Assembly: GCA_029891345.1 (NCBI GenBank)
Contig: CM056994.1
Location: forward strand, 225,858,991 to 225,922,990
Reading direction: 5' to 3'
Origin: Dryococelus australis
Taxonomy: Eukaryota; Arthropoda; Insecta; Phasmatodea; Phasmatidae
DNA: 64,000 nt
Shown here: positions 22,241-33,784 of the stretch, one piece after another
How positions within the stretch are numbered: the stretch's first letter is position 1
Layout of the letters: every line of letters begins with the position of its first letter
Notes under the pieces: model-generated
What the model saw: only the letters and a program-made list of their open reading frames with translations
The model's database searches: none
What the model was told of the DNA's origin: nothing
Program-made: the position numbers and the translations under genes

Positions 22241-22678
22241 TCGCTTATCCTTGATGGATTCTACAGCCACTAGAAATTTCTTAAGAAGTAACCTATTGAC
22301 TGAAGACCAGTGGGATAATATACAACCGCAGCTCTTATGGTGCACATGGCACAACCAAGCCAGACCTTGACAGTCAACAGCAAGATAAGTATTCCCTTGC
22401 AAATCCATCACCTTACCCAGATAACTGAATTTACAATATGCCAGGACATCTGCGAAAAAGTTATTATGGGACAGCCTTGGCTGACTGAACATCTGTGCTT
22501 GATGGATCACCACAAAAAATTTCTACGTCTAGGGACTGGTAGGGTTACGGCGATCTCTTGGGAATGGAGTTCAGTAGCAGTTGTCATGCCCTCACTGATC
22601 CCCAAACACGTAATCACCAGAGTTGACACTGGTAAGCTCCCTTCACAGGACCTAGCCAAACACGTTTCCGTGTTATAA
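22241..22678 (+). pseudogene. Retropepsin-like protease
   Basis: The frame around 22252 reads MDSTATRNFLRSNLLTEDQW, the active-site segment with Thr where Gly is expected. After a shift the frame from 22337 continues VHMAQPSQTLTVNSKI and QITEFTICQD. It ends with a VIMGQPWL segment, equivalent to the conserved ILG.PWL of Gypsy-type proteases, and an LGTG tail. The DSGAT-like motif, flap region and ILG motif in this order support the call. The changed active site and the shift make it inactive. Confidence 0.6.
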
Positions 22679-22699
22679 ACCAGGCTAATCTAGGATTAT

Positions 22700-23600
22700 G
22701 GCAGTGGACTCTAAGGCAACTCGGGGGCAGTTTCCACCTGTCCTATACAGAATGAGGAGCCAAAATCCATTCCCTAGGGATAACCCCAGGATAGGGGAAA
22801 GATATCTTGGGTGTTATAACTGCATCCTTATAGTCTGTTACCCGATTATGTTAACGAGGAGGAAGTTACCTCAAAGGTAACTCGAGGTAATGTGAGGGAA
22901 ATGAACCTTTAGGTCTTGGGTTCAAATCCACCCTGATGCCAGAGAGGGATTTCTCTTTTCCACTCCCACACCACATCCTCAAGCACCACGTGTGATTGTC
23001 GAGGTACTAAAACCTCAACAAATCACCCAGGCAGAAGTCAAGTGCAAGTCCTCGCCTGTAGTGACCATTCCGTTGGCTGACGTGATCCACAGGGGTCCGG
23101 CCAATGGAGAGACAACCTCATCTAAAGGTGCAGCTGTCTCATTTGTACCTCTTTCTGTCAAGGAGGAGGAAAGCCTTTCATAACCTGAGCTGGATGTGTC
23201 CGAGATACCTCTCCAGCCAGGCTCGGTTCCCCCTACGTGGCATAGGGGGAACCGAGCCTGGCAGGAGTGTAGGAACTTCAGAGGAACAGCAGGATGGCAC
23301 CCCGGCCGTGTCACCTCTGCCTTCCCCAGCAGTAGTCGACATCAGACAACGTCAGGACTACTTCTATACCGGCGACCCTGTCTGTGGCTGCAGAACCTGA
23401 GGTCCCAGACCAACAGCCTCGCCGACCGCAGCGGAAGGGGATGGCTACCACAACCTTGGCCACGAGAACAGAGGTGCCAGCTGCATCTCAGCTCCCAGCC
23501 ATCACGTCCCCTACTACGGACGTAACTTCAACTAGCAGCGCCGAAGGAGAAGGAAAAGATGTTTCCTCCATACTTCCCTGACGTATACAATCCCCTTATT
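22700..23600 (+). pseudogene. Decayed pol linker downstream of protease
   Basis: Short frames rich in Pro, Ser and Thr. The segment IVEVLKPQQITQAEVK and a TTATRTEV...SSAEGEG segment look like a post-protease linker. Reverse-transcriptase motifs are absent. The region contains a perfect 19-bp hairpin (23217-23261). Confidence 0.4.
23217..23261. repeat. Perfect 19-bp inverted repeat, 7-nt loop
   Basis: The left arm CCAGGCTCGGTTCCCCCTA (23217-23235) is perfectly complementary to TAGGGGGAACCGAGCCTGG (23243-23261), with the loop CGTGGCA between. It would form a very stable hairpin in either strand. Confidence 0.95.
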
Positions 23601-23815
23601 ACCATGTTAACTCAGGATGCTCCGGGCTAATGCGGGGTTACGCGCAAAGTGTGAGGGATAGGAACGCTAAACCAGTCAATGATGGGTCCCCGCAGTCATT
23701 GGCCAATGCACAAAAGACTGACACTTTCTATGTGCTCAAAGCAATATCCAGACAGAAAGTAAATAGGCCCGTGCCTAGTAATAGCCATCCTGTTCTCGAC
23801 GGATGTTAAAATGAT
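23600..23815 (+). pseudogene. Possible RNase H-integrase junction remnant
   Basis: One plus frame reads a SLANAQKTDTFYVLKAIS segment followed by RPVP..HPVL. This resembles the start of Gypsy integrases, where an AQ..D.F...L motif precedes the HHCC finger. It is short, with no zinc-finger residues left. If right, RT and RNase H have been deleted between 23580 and 23650. Confidence 0.28.
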
Positions 23816-24182
23816 AAAACTTAAAGTTAAATGTGTTAATTTAAAGGGTCACTTTGTCAAGTAGAAGTAGAGAAAAAGTGTAATATGTTGGTATATAAGC
23901 AACTTAGAATTAGTATAAACTTATCATGTGCTCAAATACGTGCCCAAGCTGTAAATATTATGGATAGGCCTTATTGTAAGAGTATGATCAAGACAGAAAA
24001 AAAAATGGTTGGTTCCTCAAACAGCCGAATGTGTAGTTGCTGAACCCAAATTCACATTCCTGTATATGAACTGGAGTCGCAATGACACGCTTGTTGAATC
24101 TGGCAATTTTATTTGTTTCTTACATATATCAAGGTGGGTGAGACAGCAACATAAATAAATTTAATTAAAAGTAACCCACATA
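23816..24182. other. AT-rich flank, nothing recognised
   Basis: No frame, TIR or LTR end was seen. TA at 24183-24184 is the left target duplication of the next element. Confidence 0.55.
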
Positions 24183-26371
24183 TACAGTCAACTCTCAATG
24201 TATCGTTATTGCATGCATCGATAAACTGCATCCACTAACAATTTTTTCTGGTCACTGTGAAATCCCTATGTAAATTATGTTAACATAAACTGCTTGTATT
24301 GTTTATCGCATAGAGCATAAATTGAAGTATATTTCAGGTCCCTCCACCTAATATTTCCTGCAACTATCGTTTTTAAGCTGGTTGTTTATGCAAACATCTA
24401 GTAAATGGATGTGAAATACATCAAGCATGCAGCCATTTATAACTGTTCTGCGGCATGCTGTCTAGTGTCTTGTCTTCCTAACGCGTCTGTCGACACTGCG
24501 GTCGTGAGGCGTGGTGCAAGACTAGCTTGCTACTTCCCCTGACAAGAGGGGAAGTGGTTACCCATAGCAACAAGGGTGGTGACCTAGCATCCTCTCTTTC
24601 ACCCCTCTTTCTGTCTCTCTCAGCGATGCATCTTCCTTCCTCCCCTCACAGACCATTCTCGCTGCCGAGAGGGGAAGTTGTCTAGCAAAAGAGAAAGCAC
24701 ATATCTATATCTCCCCCCTCTCCCCCCTATCCGCCCCTCTCGGCCACACCAGCTTCACTTACCTTGCCTTCCACACGCAGCCCGCCTGAGCAAATAAACT
24801 GTCCCTGGCGAACGTAATGTTATCAAGATTATGCATCGCTCAAAATAGTTACACCTAACACCATTTGTATATCAAAGCAAATGGTTTCACTTGAAAATGT
24901 TATGCAAAACAATTTAACAAAGAATTATTATTTGAAAATATATGTCCTTTGTGATTAAACGTGGGTTTTCCCCATAAGGTTGGTGTTTTATTGTATCTGG
25001 CGTAAAATTAACATGATTTTAAAACGTTATATTTATTTAACTCAAGGGGCAGTATCTTTGCGAATAAAATTAAATGCCCAGTTGCATATACTTAAACTCC
25101 CCTTGTCACCAAAAAGTGTTTAAACACTAATCGACTCTTGTATTATAAAAATTCATTTTCAGTAACTTCTGTGGGGAAATCGAAAGATCTATATTAATTT
25201 ATTTCAATAGACATGCATCTTTTGAATAAATTGTTCAAATGTAAGGACCTATTCGACACCTTTTGCCATCTAATAATGGGTAGGTAAGCACCGAGCCGAG
25301 TGCAGTGTAACTTACGACAGGGAAAATCAGAGGACGTTGTTTTGAATGATTAATTATTAGACAGTGAAGAAATCAATTTCAAAAATGCCTTATTTATTCA
25401 TTTTTGTCTTAAAATTAAATGTTTTCTTTGCAATAAAATATAATTAATTACTTTAAAAAAACAGACATTTGTCTCACACGCAAGGTGTCAGCACTCGGCA
25501 ACAAGTAGCGGCAAGGAAGGGCAATTCTCCCACTGCATGCCATCACCCCTCCTTTAGCGGCCGCTGTGAGCACACAGTCCGATCGATAACTTCTCCACGC
25601 ACTCTTAGCTAAACGAATGCGCACGGGTCATTCCAAATTTTACTGGCATTGCATGTCATATTATTTTCATTTTTAGAGGGTTTGAAAGTTTTAGGTCAGC
25701 TTGCATTTGGTGTCCGATTACAATCAATTACGGTGGTGTAGACAATTGTTGGTACTGTTAAAGTTGTTGGCAGTTTGTGAACATATTTATAAAAAATAAG
25801 GGTAATTTTGTTTTTTCGGCAAATATAATAATAGGAAGTGTAGTCTGTAATGTTGGCTACAATGCTGTATTGAAGGTTTCCCTCCATTTTGCTTAGAGTA
25901 TTTAGTCTTTGGATGAATGTAATGTATTGCATTTCTGTATGTGATATCTAAAGAAATTATTAAGGAATGGCTTCTGGCAAAATCTGTAAATACATGCATA
26001 TCTAATATAAAATGCGTTAAGTATTTAGTTGTACATAGCCTGTAGAGTGAACTGCTCATATTGTTTATTGGAATGAAGCACATAACCTAATTTTGTTGAA
26101 TACAGTTGGGGTGCCAACATCTGTAACAGGTTTTGTGTTAAATTTAATTCTTGGCACCCCCTGCCAAGATCTGTAATATTCCATTTCAATTGTTTAAATA
26201 TGCTATCTGAATAACCTTTTCAAGTGCTTCACTTGTATTCCTTAAAAAGCTATTGCTGATCCTTGGTCACAGTTCTTGGCAGGGGGAGCCAATGAACTGA
26301 AACTTTGAAACTTACTATTGTGTCAGTTCTTGGTAGTATTATAGGATTAGATAAAAATTATTTGCTTTACA

Positions 26372-26382
26372 GGAAACCAGAA
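26372..26382 (+). promoter_or_regulatory. Possible 3' splice site before the transposase start
   Basis: TTTGCTTTACAG ends at about 26372 and lies 10 bp before the ATG. It could end a 5'-UTR intron. This is inferred from the motif alone. Confidence 0.3.
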
Positions 26383-27400
26383 ATGTCATCAAACAAGAAA
26401 AGATACACCTCTGATTATTTAGAAGCTGCAATTAACTATGTGAAATGTGGTCTATCGAAGAATGCAGCAGCAAAGAAATATAACATCCTTCATTAACCAT
26501 TCAGTTCCACATGAAGCAAGATTTTGTAAAGAACCGCCCTGGCGCTTCAACTGTTTTAACGGAAGATGAGGAAAATACCCTTATAAAATGGATAATCAAT
26601 TGCTGTAATAAAGGATTCCCAAGCCGTAAATCGGATGTGATAATTACTGTAGTGTGAAAGAATTCCTTAAGTTAAATAATCGACCAAATCCGTTAGTAGA
26701 CAACACACCAGGTCCTGGTTGGTATAGGGCCTTTCTCAAAAGACATCCAGAAATTGCAACCCGGATTAGTTAAGCTGTCATATCAGTAAGCAGCTGTGTA
26801 AGCGAAAAAGATATCAGGAACTGGTTTGAGAAAATATCTGTCTGTCTAAAAGACAAAGAGCAATTTGATATTCTTAAACACCCTGAAAGGCTATTTAATG
26901 CACATGAAACATGTTTCATATTGAATTCCACAAATTCATAAGTATTAGGTCCAAAAGGAGGCAGAAACATTTATGAGGTGGCACGAGGAAATTCTAAAAC
27001 ATCAATTACTGTAATGTTCAGTTTTTCAGCTAGTGGTTCCGCCGATGGTTGTTTTTCCTTACCAGAGGTGCAATCGGTTCCAGATTCCTGGGGAGTTTGT
27101 CGCAGTAATACAGGCTCGATGAAAGCTGAAGTCTTTTATGAATACATTGGAAATGTATTTGTGCCATTTTTAAGAGAGAACAACATTGACATGCGTGTCA
27201 TTTTGTTTGCAGATGGACATAAAAGCCATATATAATGTCGCATTAGTGAACTTTGCACTGAAGTTGGTGTTGTACATACTGTATCCCAATGCAACACGAA
27301 TCCTTCAGCCAGCAGATATGGCAGCTTTCAGACCCATTAGAGAAGGGTGGAGAGAAGGTGTACTTGACTGGCGCAGAGAACACCCTGAAGAAGGATAAAT
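26383..27400 (+). pseudogene. Pogo/Tigger transposase, HTH and DDE domains, inactivated
   Basis: Starts MSSNKKRYTSDYLEAAINYV with KNAAAKKYNI, a Psq-type helix-turn-helix, followed after shifts by CENP-B-like sequence (TVLTEDEE..LIKWI). The catalytic core reads NAHETCF where NADET is usual, so the first Asp is His. ITVMFSFSASG, ILFADGHKSH (second Asp present) and RILQPADMAAFRPI (third Asp present) follow. This is the DDD triad of DDE_1 transposases, which cut and paste the element at TA sites. Several shifts and stops break the frame. Confidence 0.75.
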
Positions 27401-27779
27401 TTTGTCCAGTCTTGGAAACAGTCGTGAGCAAGAATGTATAAGTATAAACACTTAGGAATGGATTCCGTGCCTGTGGTTTATTCACATGAAATCCTGATGC
27501 CATTAATTTTCAAAATGTCTTGGTAGCACAAACAAAAATGAGGATTCATACTACATAGTGAACTGCTGCCAATATTGGATTATGAAACTTTCAAAACACA
27601 TGTGGGTGAAGAATTAATTGAGAAATTTTGCAACATTGAAACTGAGTGTGAGAATGATAATAGCAAGGAATTTTAGATTTTGTACAGTATGTGGGATGAA
27701 GTATTTCATAAGGGTACTCCAATACAAAATAAGGACAATAATAAAGAGTATGTTGATTCTACAGCTGTAGAAAATTGTG

Positions 27780-28579
27780 TGAACTAAGAAAGGTCTGAAA
27801 AGGAACAAGCACAACTCATGGTCCCATTTAACGACCAAGAAGAAGTAATTGATCCACCTAAAGACCAAGAAGATCAAGTGTTACCTCCTAACAACCAAGA
27901 AGTAATTTCTCCATCTAAATACCAAAAAGAACAAGTAGCTCCTCCTAATACAAATGAGAGGCCTCCAAGAAGATTGAATTTTCCAGAATCCTCAAAGTTG
28001 ATCACAACACCAACTTCAGGAACAGAAGAGAGAAAGGACTATCTGTAAGATGTGCATTGTTTCCAGAATCTCTGAATGAAGAATCACAAAATCGAATGAA
28101 AATAGCACCAGAAAATAAAGTTACACAGAACTCCCAAATTGACTGACATTTTAAAGTATCCCGTATCTGCAAAAATAAAAGGAAAACGGCAAATAGAACA
28201 CCAATAATTTGTTTTAATGAGCAAAACTTGGAAGAGATTTGAAATGGAAAAATTGCAGGAAAAACAAGACGAGCAAGAAAAGAAAAATCAAAGGAAGAGA
28301 ATGAGGGAAGAGAAAAGACTAAACAGACAAGAAAACTCAAAACAAAAGAAAGGGCAACCTACAAAAGAAAGTAACGACTCTGCTGTTACTGGAAAAGTTG
28401 AATCATCTTTGACACAAGGCTTGTGCTACTTCTGTGTTCGTAATATTAAAGCTGTAAATAAAGCTTTGGAGAGCTCAATGTGTAATAAGTTATTTCACAT
28501 GAAGTGTGTGCCTAGAAATCGTCAGCAGCATATTCCTGATGATAGTGATTGTGATAGTTTTGTTTGTCATTTGTGCTAA
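27780..28579 (+). pseudogene. Transposase C-terminal region with PHD-like zinc finger
   Basis: 27818-28048 encodes three or four imperfect Pro/Asn/Glu-rich repeats (PPKDQE, PPNNQE, SPSKYQKE, PPNTNE). 28217-28579 encodes a Lys/Glu/Arg-rich coiled-coil-like helix, then CYFC, MCNKLFHMKC and VCHLC. The spacing fits a PHD finger (C-x2-C ... C-x4-H-x2-C ... C-x2-C) with the third Cys replaced by Ser. It is downstream of the DDE domain in the same element and on the same strand, so it is read as the transposase tail. A separate gene cannot be excluded. Confidence 0.55.
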
Positions 28580-29181
28580 AAATTAGTTGACAGTGATAAA
28601 ATAGGTTCACTACTCAATATAATTAAACATAAATTGTACACAAAATGCTGCATGCCAATAACTGCACCTATACCTTACAATAAATGTTTCATTGCCATGA
28701 ACCGTAATTTTCGTTTTTTTTTTTTTTTTTGTCCTCCCAAATAAAATTTATATTGGACGAGTGTCAGTAGTGGTAAAAATCATTGCTTAATAACATGGAA
28801 ATTTTGTTTTATTAATACAAATTCAAATAAGCCCATTAATTTTAACTAACTAAAAATACATCCCTAACCCTGCTAACAATTGTCACTTTACCACCTATAT
28901 AAAATATTTTCAGATATTTTTTTTTTAATATGAGTTTAGGTGAAATGTTTTTAATGTATTATTTACAATAACATTTTTTTTTTCCAAATATGTATTGTGT
29001 TTATTAGCTAAACTGTATTCACAGTCAATGTACAGCTCTAACTATACTCAACATAAAGTTTTATAAAGATAGAAGTTGTATTTTATTGATGTACATGTCA
29101 AAACCCTCATCTACTGAAATACTGCATTTATGGACTTTTTTGGCAGTCCCCCGAATATCGATATATCGAGTGTCGACTGTA

Positions 29182-31355
29182 AACACCTTCGGTGTAAATA
29201 AGTAATTGTCTATATTTGTATTTTCCTGTGTATTGGTTATTATTAGTCATGTAAGAATTTTGTCTTTGCTCTGTTTTAACCTTGCTCATTAAAAAAATTT
29301 AGTAAAACTTTATCTTACTGGTAGAAGCGTCATCACGAAAAGTACATTTCTAAAGCCTCTGACAATGGGTCATCGTTAGGATAGGATAGATCTTGTAAAT
29401 AAGTATTACCTTGGTAAGGTTTTTACTCACTGTGTTCTTTTTACTTAGCTACTAAAGCGCAACGTTAAGGTCTGTATGACAAGTTAGTTTTGAGATAGAT
29501 AACTGTGATATGAGGTGTTAAAGATAAGGATTTAGATTAGTTGGATTAGCATACCTGCCAACTTTTCAAATCCTCAATTAGTAAAACCTTTTGAAAATGT
29601 CAATTTTAACATAAACTGGATGCTGCATTTTTCCAATAACCTACAGTACTTTAAAGAAAATATCTTCCACACAGACCTACTTTCTTTAGTGATAATTTAA
29701 CAATTTAACCCTAAATTACAAAATAAATACTGAGCTGCAACCTTCCAACAGTAATCACAGTTATATGCAAAAAAAAAAAAAAAAATGATGTGTAAATCAT
29801 GAGCAATAAAATTTCTCTCCAAAATACAGTTATACTAACAAAATTGAATAGGCATACACACAACACATGTGCATATGAGTTAGTCAGAAAACTGATTTCA
29901 ACAATATAATAATCGCTAGGATATGTTAAAAACATAAATAAGACACATCCATACCTTCTTACTTATCACTCACTAGGAAACTTACAGTAATGGGTTCTTA
30001 AAATTGTAGTGGTTTTATTGTAATTATTCGAGTTCTTTTAAGTGTTTTACGTTATTCAAACTTGCAATACATTCCACTTACATATGCAACTACATGTTAC
30101 ACCACCCCTAGCTTTTGCACAAACAGCTATTGTCTATTTCATGTAAGTGGGGTAAATTTTGACAGTTACAGAAAAACAGTGTGGCCACAATGTATCCTTC
30201 CACCACAGCTGTTTTGTCACTAAAAAAAAGAGGTTTGTAAACAAACGTTTGAGTCCAATGCACACTTGCATTTTCGTCTTTCCTCGTGTTTCCTCCTCTC
30301 ATGGCAGGCACTGAAAGACTGATGTTAGCTAACTTCTGTCCAGTAATCAATGTAGGGTATTATAGCAAGTTAGCCATCTAAAATGTTTTATTTTTGTAAT
30401 TACCAAGTTAAGTTTCTTAGGGTTCGGATTATTAAATTTTAAGGGAAGAAGGAAACGAGACGGGGGGGGGGGGGGGGGGGGGGGCAGGCTTTAGTTTAAC
30501 GTCTTTCATGAGACTGCATTGTTTTGATGTTCTTAGGAGTGTGTGGCATTTTGAACTGCATTTTGTTTTGATGGGGATATGTAAAATTTTGCTGTATGGA
30601 AATACCATTCAAATGATTCTAACTTAAAAAATTTTAACTTTAATGAAAAAACAAAAAGCAACAAATACGTCAATGTTCGTGTTCGTACAGATGCCGCAAT
30701 ACACACACATACACACTTTAACCAAAGTTAACCTTTCACTCGAATTTACGATATAGGCAAATAAACAAATATTATTTACACACTACAAAAGTGTTGAAAG
30801 TGCACCTTTTTCAAGCCACTTGCATTTGAATAACAAAGTAACAGTTTTCAAATAAATTATTTGCAAAACACACAAATTTACTGTTTGTAAAATGCATAAC
30901 CTCTTGAACACCTGTTTTTCTATTGAAATCCTTGCACGTTTGCTTCACTAAAATCACGTTTGTTCATCAATAGCATTAAATAATTAATTTGCAGAATCAT
31001 TCAGTAAAATCAATACTGCACACTTTTCTTGAAACCAACAAACTTAAACTTAGTTACATAAAGTATATGTGTTACTTCATTGTGGGCAGCGATTAATAAA
31101 AATATATAATGCTATGTTATAATCAACGAATACGATAATCACCATGTTTTAACTTTTCAGCAACAGGAAGAAAAATGTACTTAATGTAAATTGGGTAACT
31201 GCACAAGCTGACAGGTTAGATAAAACTAACTTTAATGAATAGTAATTCAACTCATACTGATATTAGGGAATAAGATCAGATTCCAAGCTAGGTAGACGTA
31301 AATTTATTTATCGTGCTAACCACAACATGGCTTTAGCGAAGCCTTCTTTAATCTC
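29182..31355. other. AT-rich interval between two pogo copies
   Basis: About 2.2 kb without a recognisable gene. The 80-codon minus frame at 30108-30350 shows no family pattern. Contains an A-tract at 29769 and the G-tract at 30462. Confidence 0.55.
30462..30484 (+). repeat. Poly-G tract (23 bp) after purine-rich stretch
   Basis: 23 uninterrupted G, preceded by AAGGGAAGAAGGAAACGAGAC. The purine-rich strand is about 45 bp long overall. Confidence 0.95.
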
Positions 31356-33102
31356 TAGTCAACTCTCAATGTATCTTCATCGCATGTATTTATAAACCGC
31401 ATTCACCAACAATTTTTTTGTGGTCCCAGCGAAATCCTGTAAATTATGTTAACATAAACTGCTTGTATCATTTATCCCATATAACATTGATCAAAATATA
31501 TTTTGGGTCCCTTCACTTAATATTTTCCGCAACTATCATTTTTGAGCTGGTTATTTATGCAAACATCTAGTAACTGGATGTGAAATAAGTCAAGCTCGCT
31601 GCCATTTATAACTGCTCCGTGGGGCGCTAGCTAGTGTCTTGCCTACCCAACATGTTTGTTGACACTGCAGCATGGTGCGGCGGGCGAGGCTTGCGACTTC
31701 CCCTGACGAGAGGGGAAGTGGTTACCCATAGCAACGAGCGTGGCGACCTAGCGTCCTCTCTCAGCCGTGTACCTTCCTTCTTCCCCTCAAATGCCCTACA
31801 CACCAGCGAGAGGGGGAGGTGCCTAGCAAATGATAAAGCACATTCTCTCTCTGCCATGTCCGCTTCGCTTGCCTTGCCTTCACACGCCAGCCTAGAGCAA
31901 ATTTGTGCCTCACGAAATTTTAAGATTACGCGTTGCTCAAAATAGTTGCACATAACATCATTTGTATTTCAAAGCAAATGGTTTCACCTGAAAATGTTAC
32001 GCAAAACATTTTAACGAGGAATTATTATTTTAAAAATGTTTTCATTTGTGATTAAAAATGGTTTTTTCCCCATAAGATTGGCAATTTTAGTGTATCTGGA
32101 GTAAAATTAACATGATTTTAAAACGTAATATTTAACTCAAGGGGCAGCATCTTCATAAATAAAATTATATGCCCAGAAGCATATACTTGAACTCCCCAGT
32201 CAAAAAAATTGTTTGGACATCAAGCAACTTGTATTATAAGTGTAAAATTCATTTTCAGTAACTTCTGGAAGGAAATCGGAAAATTTTTATTAATTTATTT
32301 CAATAGACACACACAATAAAATGATAAAATGTAAGGACCTATTCGACACCTTCTGCCGTCTAATAATGGGTAGGTAAGCACCGAGCCAAGTGCTGTGTAA
32401 CATACTACAGAGAAAATCAGAGGACATTGTTTTGAATGACTAATTATTAGACAGTGAAGAAATCAGTTATAATAACATTATTTATTTACTTTCATCTCAA
32501 AATTACAAGATTTTTTGCAGTAAATTATAATTAATTACTTTAAAAGACAGACATTTGTCACAAGCGCAAGGTTTCGGCACTTGGCAACAAGTGGCGGCGT
32601 GGAGCGGTAATCCTCCTGCCGCCACCCCTCCTTTCTCCATCAGCCAATGTATACTCACTGCCTGATCGATAACTTCTCCGCACTCTCTCACCGATAGAGC
32701 CCGGGCCAGGGATTCAAACTTTGACTTGCATTCGGTGTCATATTATTTTCATTTTTAGAGGGTTTGAAAGTTTTAGGTCAGTTTGTATTTGGTATCAGAT
32801 TACAATCAATTATATACAGTATTTTGAGACAGTATTTTTTTTATTCAAACGAATTTGGGAAATGTTTTTTAATGTACTATTTACAATGATATTTTTTTCT
32901 AAAATTCCCATTTTAAATGTGTTTATTAGCTCAACTGTATTCACAGATAATTAACGGCCCTTACTACACTCAACATAAAGTTGTATAAGGTTAGAAGTTT
33001 TATTTTATTGATTCACATGTCAGAAACTGCATCTACTGAAATCCTGCATATATGAACATATTTTGGAAGTCCCCTGCATAACGATAGATTGAGAGTCGAC
33101 TG
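31356..33102 (+). mobile_element. Pogo/Tigger deletion derivative, 1.75 kb
   Basis: The left end TAGTCAACTCTCAATGTATC has the first base changed. The right end in reverse is CAGTCGACTCTCAATCTATC, with TA after it. It shares the subterminal sequences, the GC-rich block (31610-31910) and the 3' half with 24185-29179 but lacks the transposase. Open frames in the GC-rich block (both strands) are not genes. Confidence 0.8.
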
Positions 33103-33239
33103 TATAAAGTATGGTAAATAATCTTTAGCTTTTTTTCTTTCCCGTCCTTTACGAGTGGGACAACTTTTGTAAACAAGTGTCCGAGATGTGTCAGCTTCTT
33201 CTGCAATATTTTCCTTTTTACAAATAAAACTGTAAAATT

Positions 33240-33779
33240 AATTGTTTAAGAGTAAAACATGCGTTAGGCGAGCTTGTGAACTGGCACGTTGACAATTTAA
33301 GAAGGCCTACAACACCTCACGCTTTAGATATAAAAAAAAAAACTATTTCTATTTCACAAGCTGTAACCTGTATTATTTTCATCCCCAAACCGAGCTTTTT
33401 CCCCCTTCTGCCGAGAAAGAGCAACGTACCCTTCCAGCAGTCAGCTAATGCCAAGACACCGCTTGCTACTCCAAGATGTAGAAGAGGGGAGGTGAAGAAA
33501 AGCAAAGAGGAGAAAGGAACATGCAAAGCAGAAAGAGACAAAGAAGCCCCGACCCCATATAATTGGAACCAGATGCCAGCAAGCCAGGCGAACAGAGATA
33601 AACGCTCCTCACGCTGTACTCCCGCACAGCTAGCACACAGAGTGAGTGCTACTACAGAAGCAAACCAGTATATGGATGAGATGCCTGGACCCAAATTGCC
33701 CAGCCAAAAGTTTTACTTTCTTCACTCCAAGACGGTTCTTCATCGAAACTCAAAACTGAGAAGAGTAAGGGGGGCGTAG
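33240..33779 (+). pseudogene. Pol C-terminal tail before the 3' LTR
   Basis: The frame reads ELVNWHVDNLRRP near its start, like the R-HVD-LRP segment near the end of many Ty3/Gypsy integrases. It then continues as a 167-codon frame with a basic RRGEVKKSKEEKG stretch and ends a few bases before a polypurine tract. Position and motif make it the 3' end of pol (or a short 3' ORF) of the element whose 3' LTR follows. Everything upstream is missing, apparently displaced at the pogo insertion (31356-33102). Confidence 0.5.
33757..33774 (+). promoter_or_regulatory. Polypurine tract
   Basis: TGAGAAGAGTAAGGGGGG lies 10 bp upstream of the LTR start TGACAC at 33785. This is the expected plus-strand primer site. 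Confidence 0.6.
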
Positions 33780-33784
33780 ACAAT

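Larger units (their letters stand above)
24185..29179 (+). mobile_element. Pogo/Tigger-family DNA transposon, about 5.0 kb
   Basis: The TIRs CAGTCAACTCTCAATGTATC (24185) and, in reverse, CAGTCGACACTCGATATATC (29179) are each followed by CG and flanked by TA. The TIR type and TA target are those of pogo/Tigger elements. A GC-rich block at about 24440-24770 is shared with the copies at 31356-33102 and 3809-6543. The transposase lies on the plus strand at 26383-28579. A relative at 31356-33102 lacks the coding middle. Long AT-rich non-coding stretches (24770-26300, 28580-29150) flank the gene. Confidence 0.82.

Noticed and set aside
22860-22960. Possible tRNA or SINE because of GGTTCAAATCC
   Set aside because: A good B-box word, but no A-box at the right distance, no cloverleaf pairing and no poly(A) tail; the area is decayed pol linker.
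31627-31953. Overlapping frames of over 100 codons on both strands
   Set aside because: They lie in the GC-rich non-coding block near the end of a pogo deletion derivative. The block is shared with other copies, but the frames are not kept in them.
33317-33694. Minus-strand frame of 125 codons
   Set aside because: Shadow of the plus-strand pol tail, which has an integrase-end motif and is followed by a polypurine tract.
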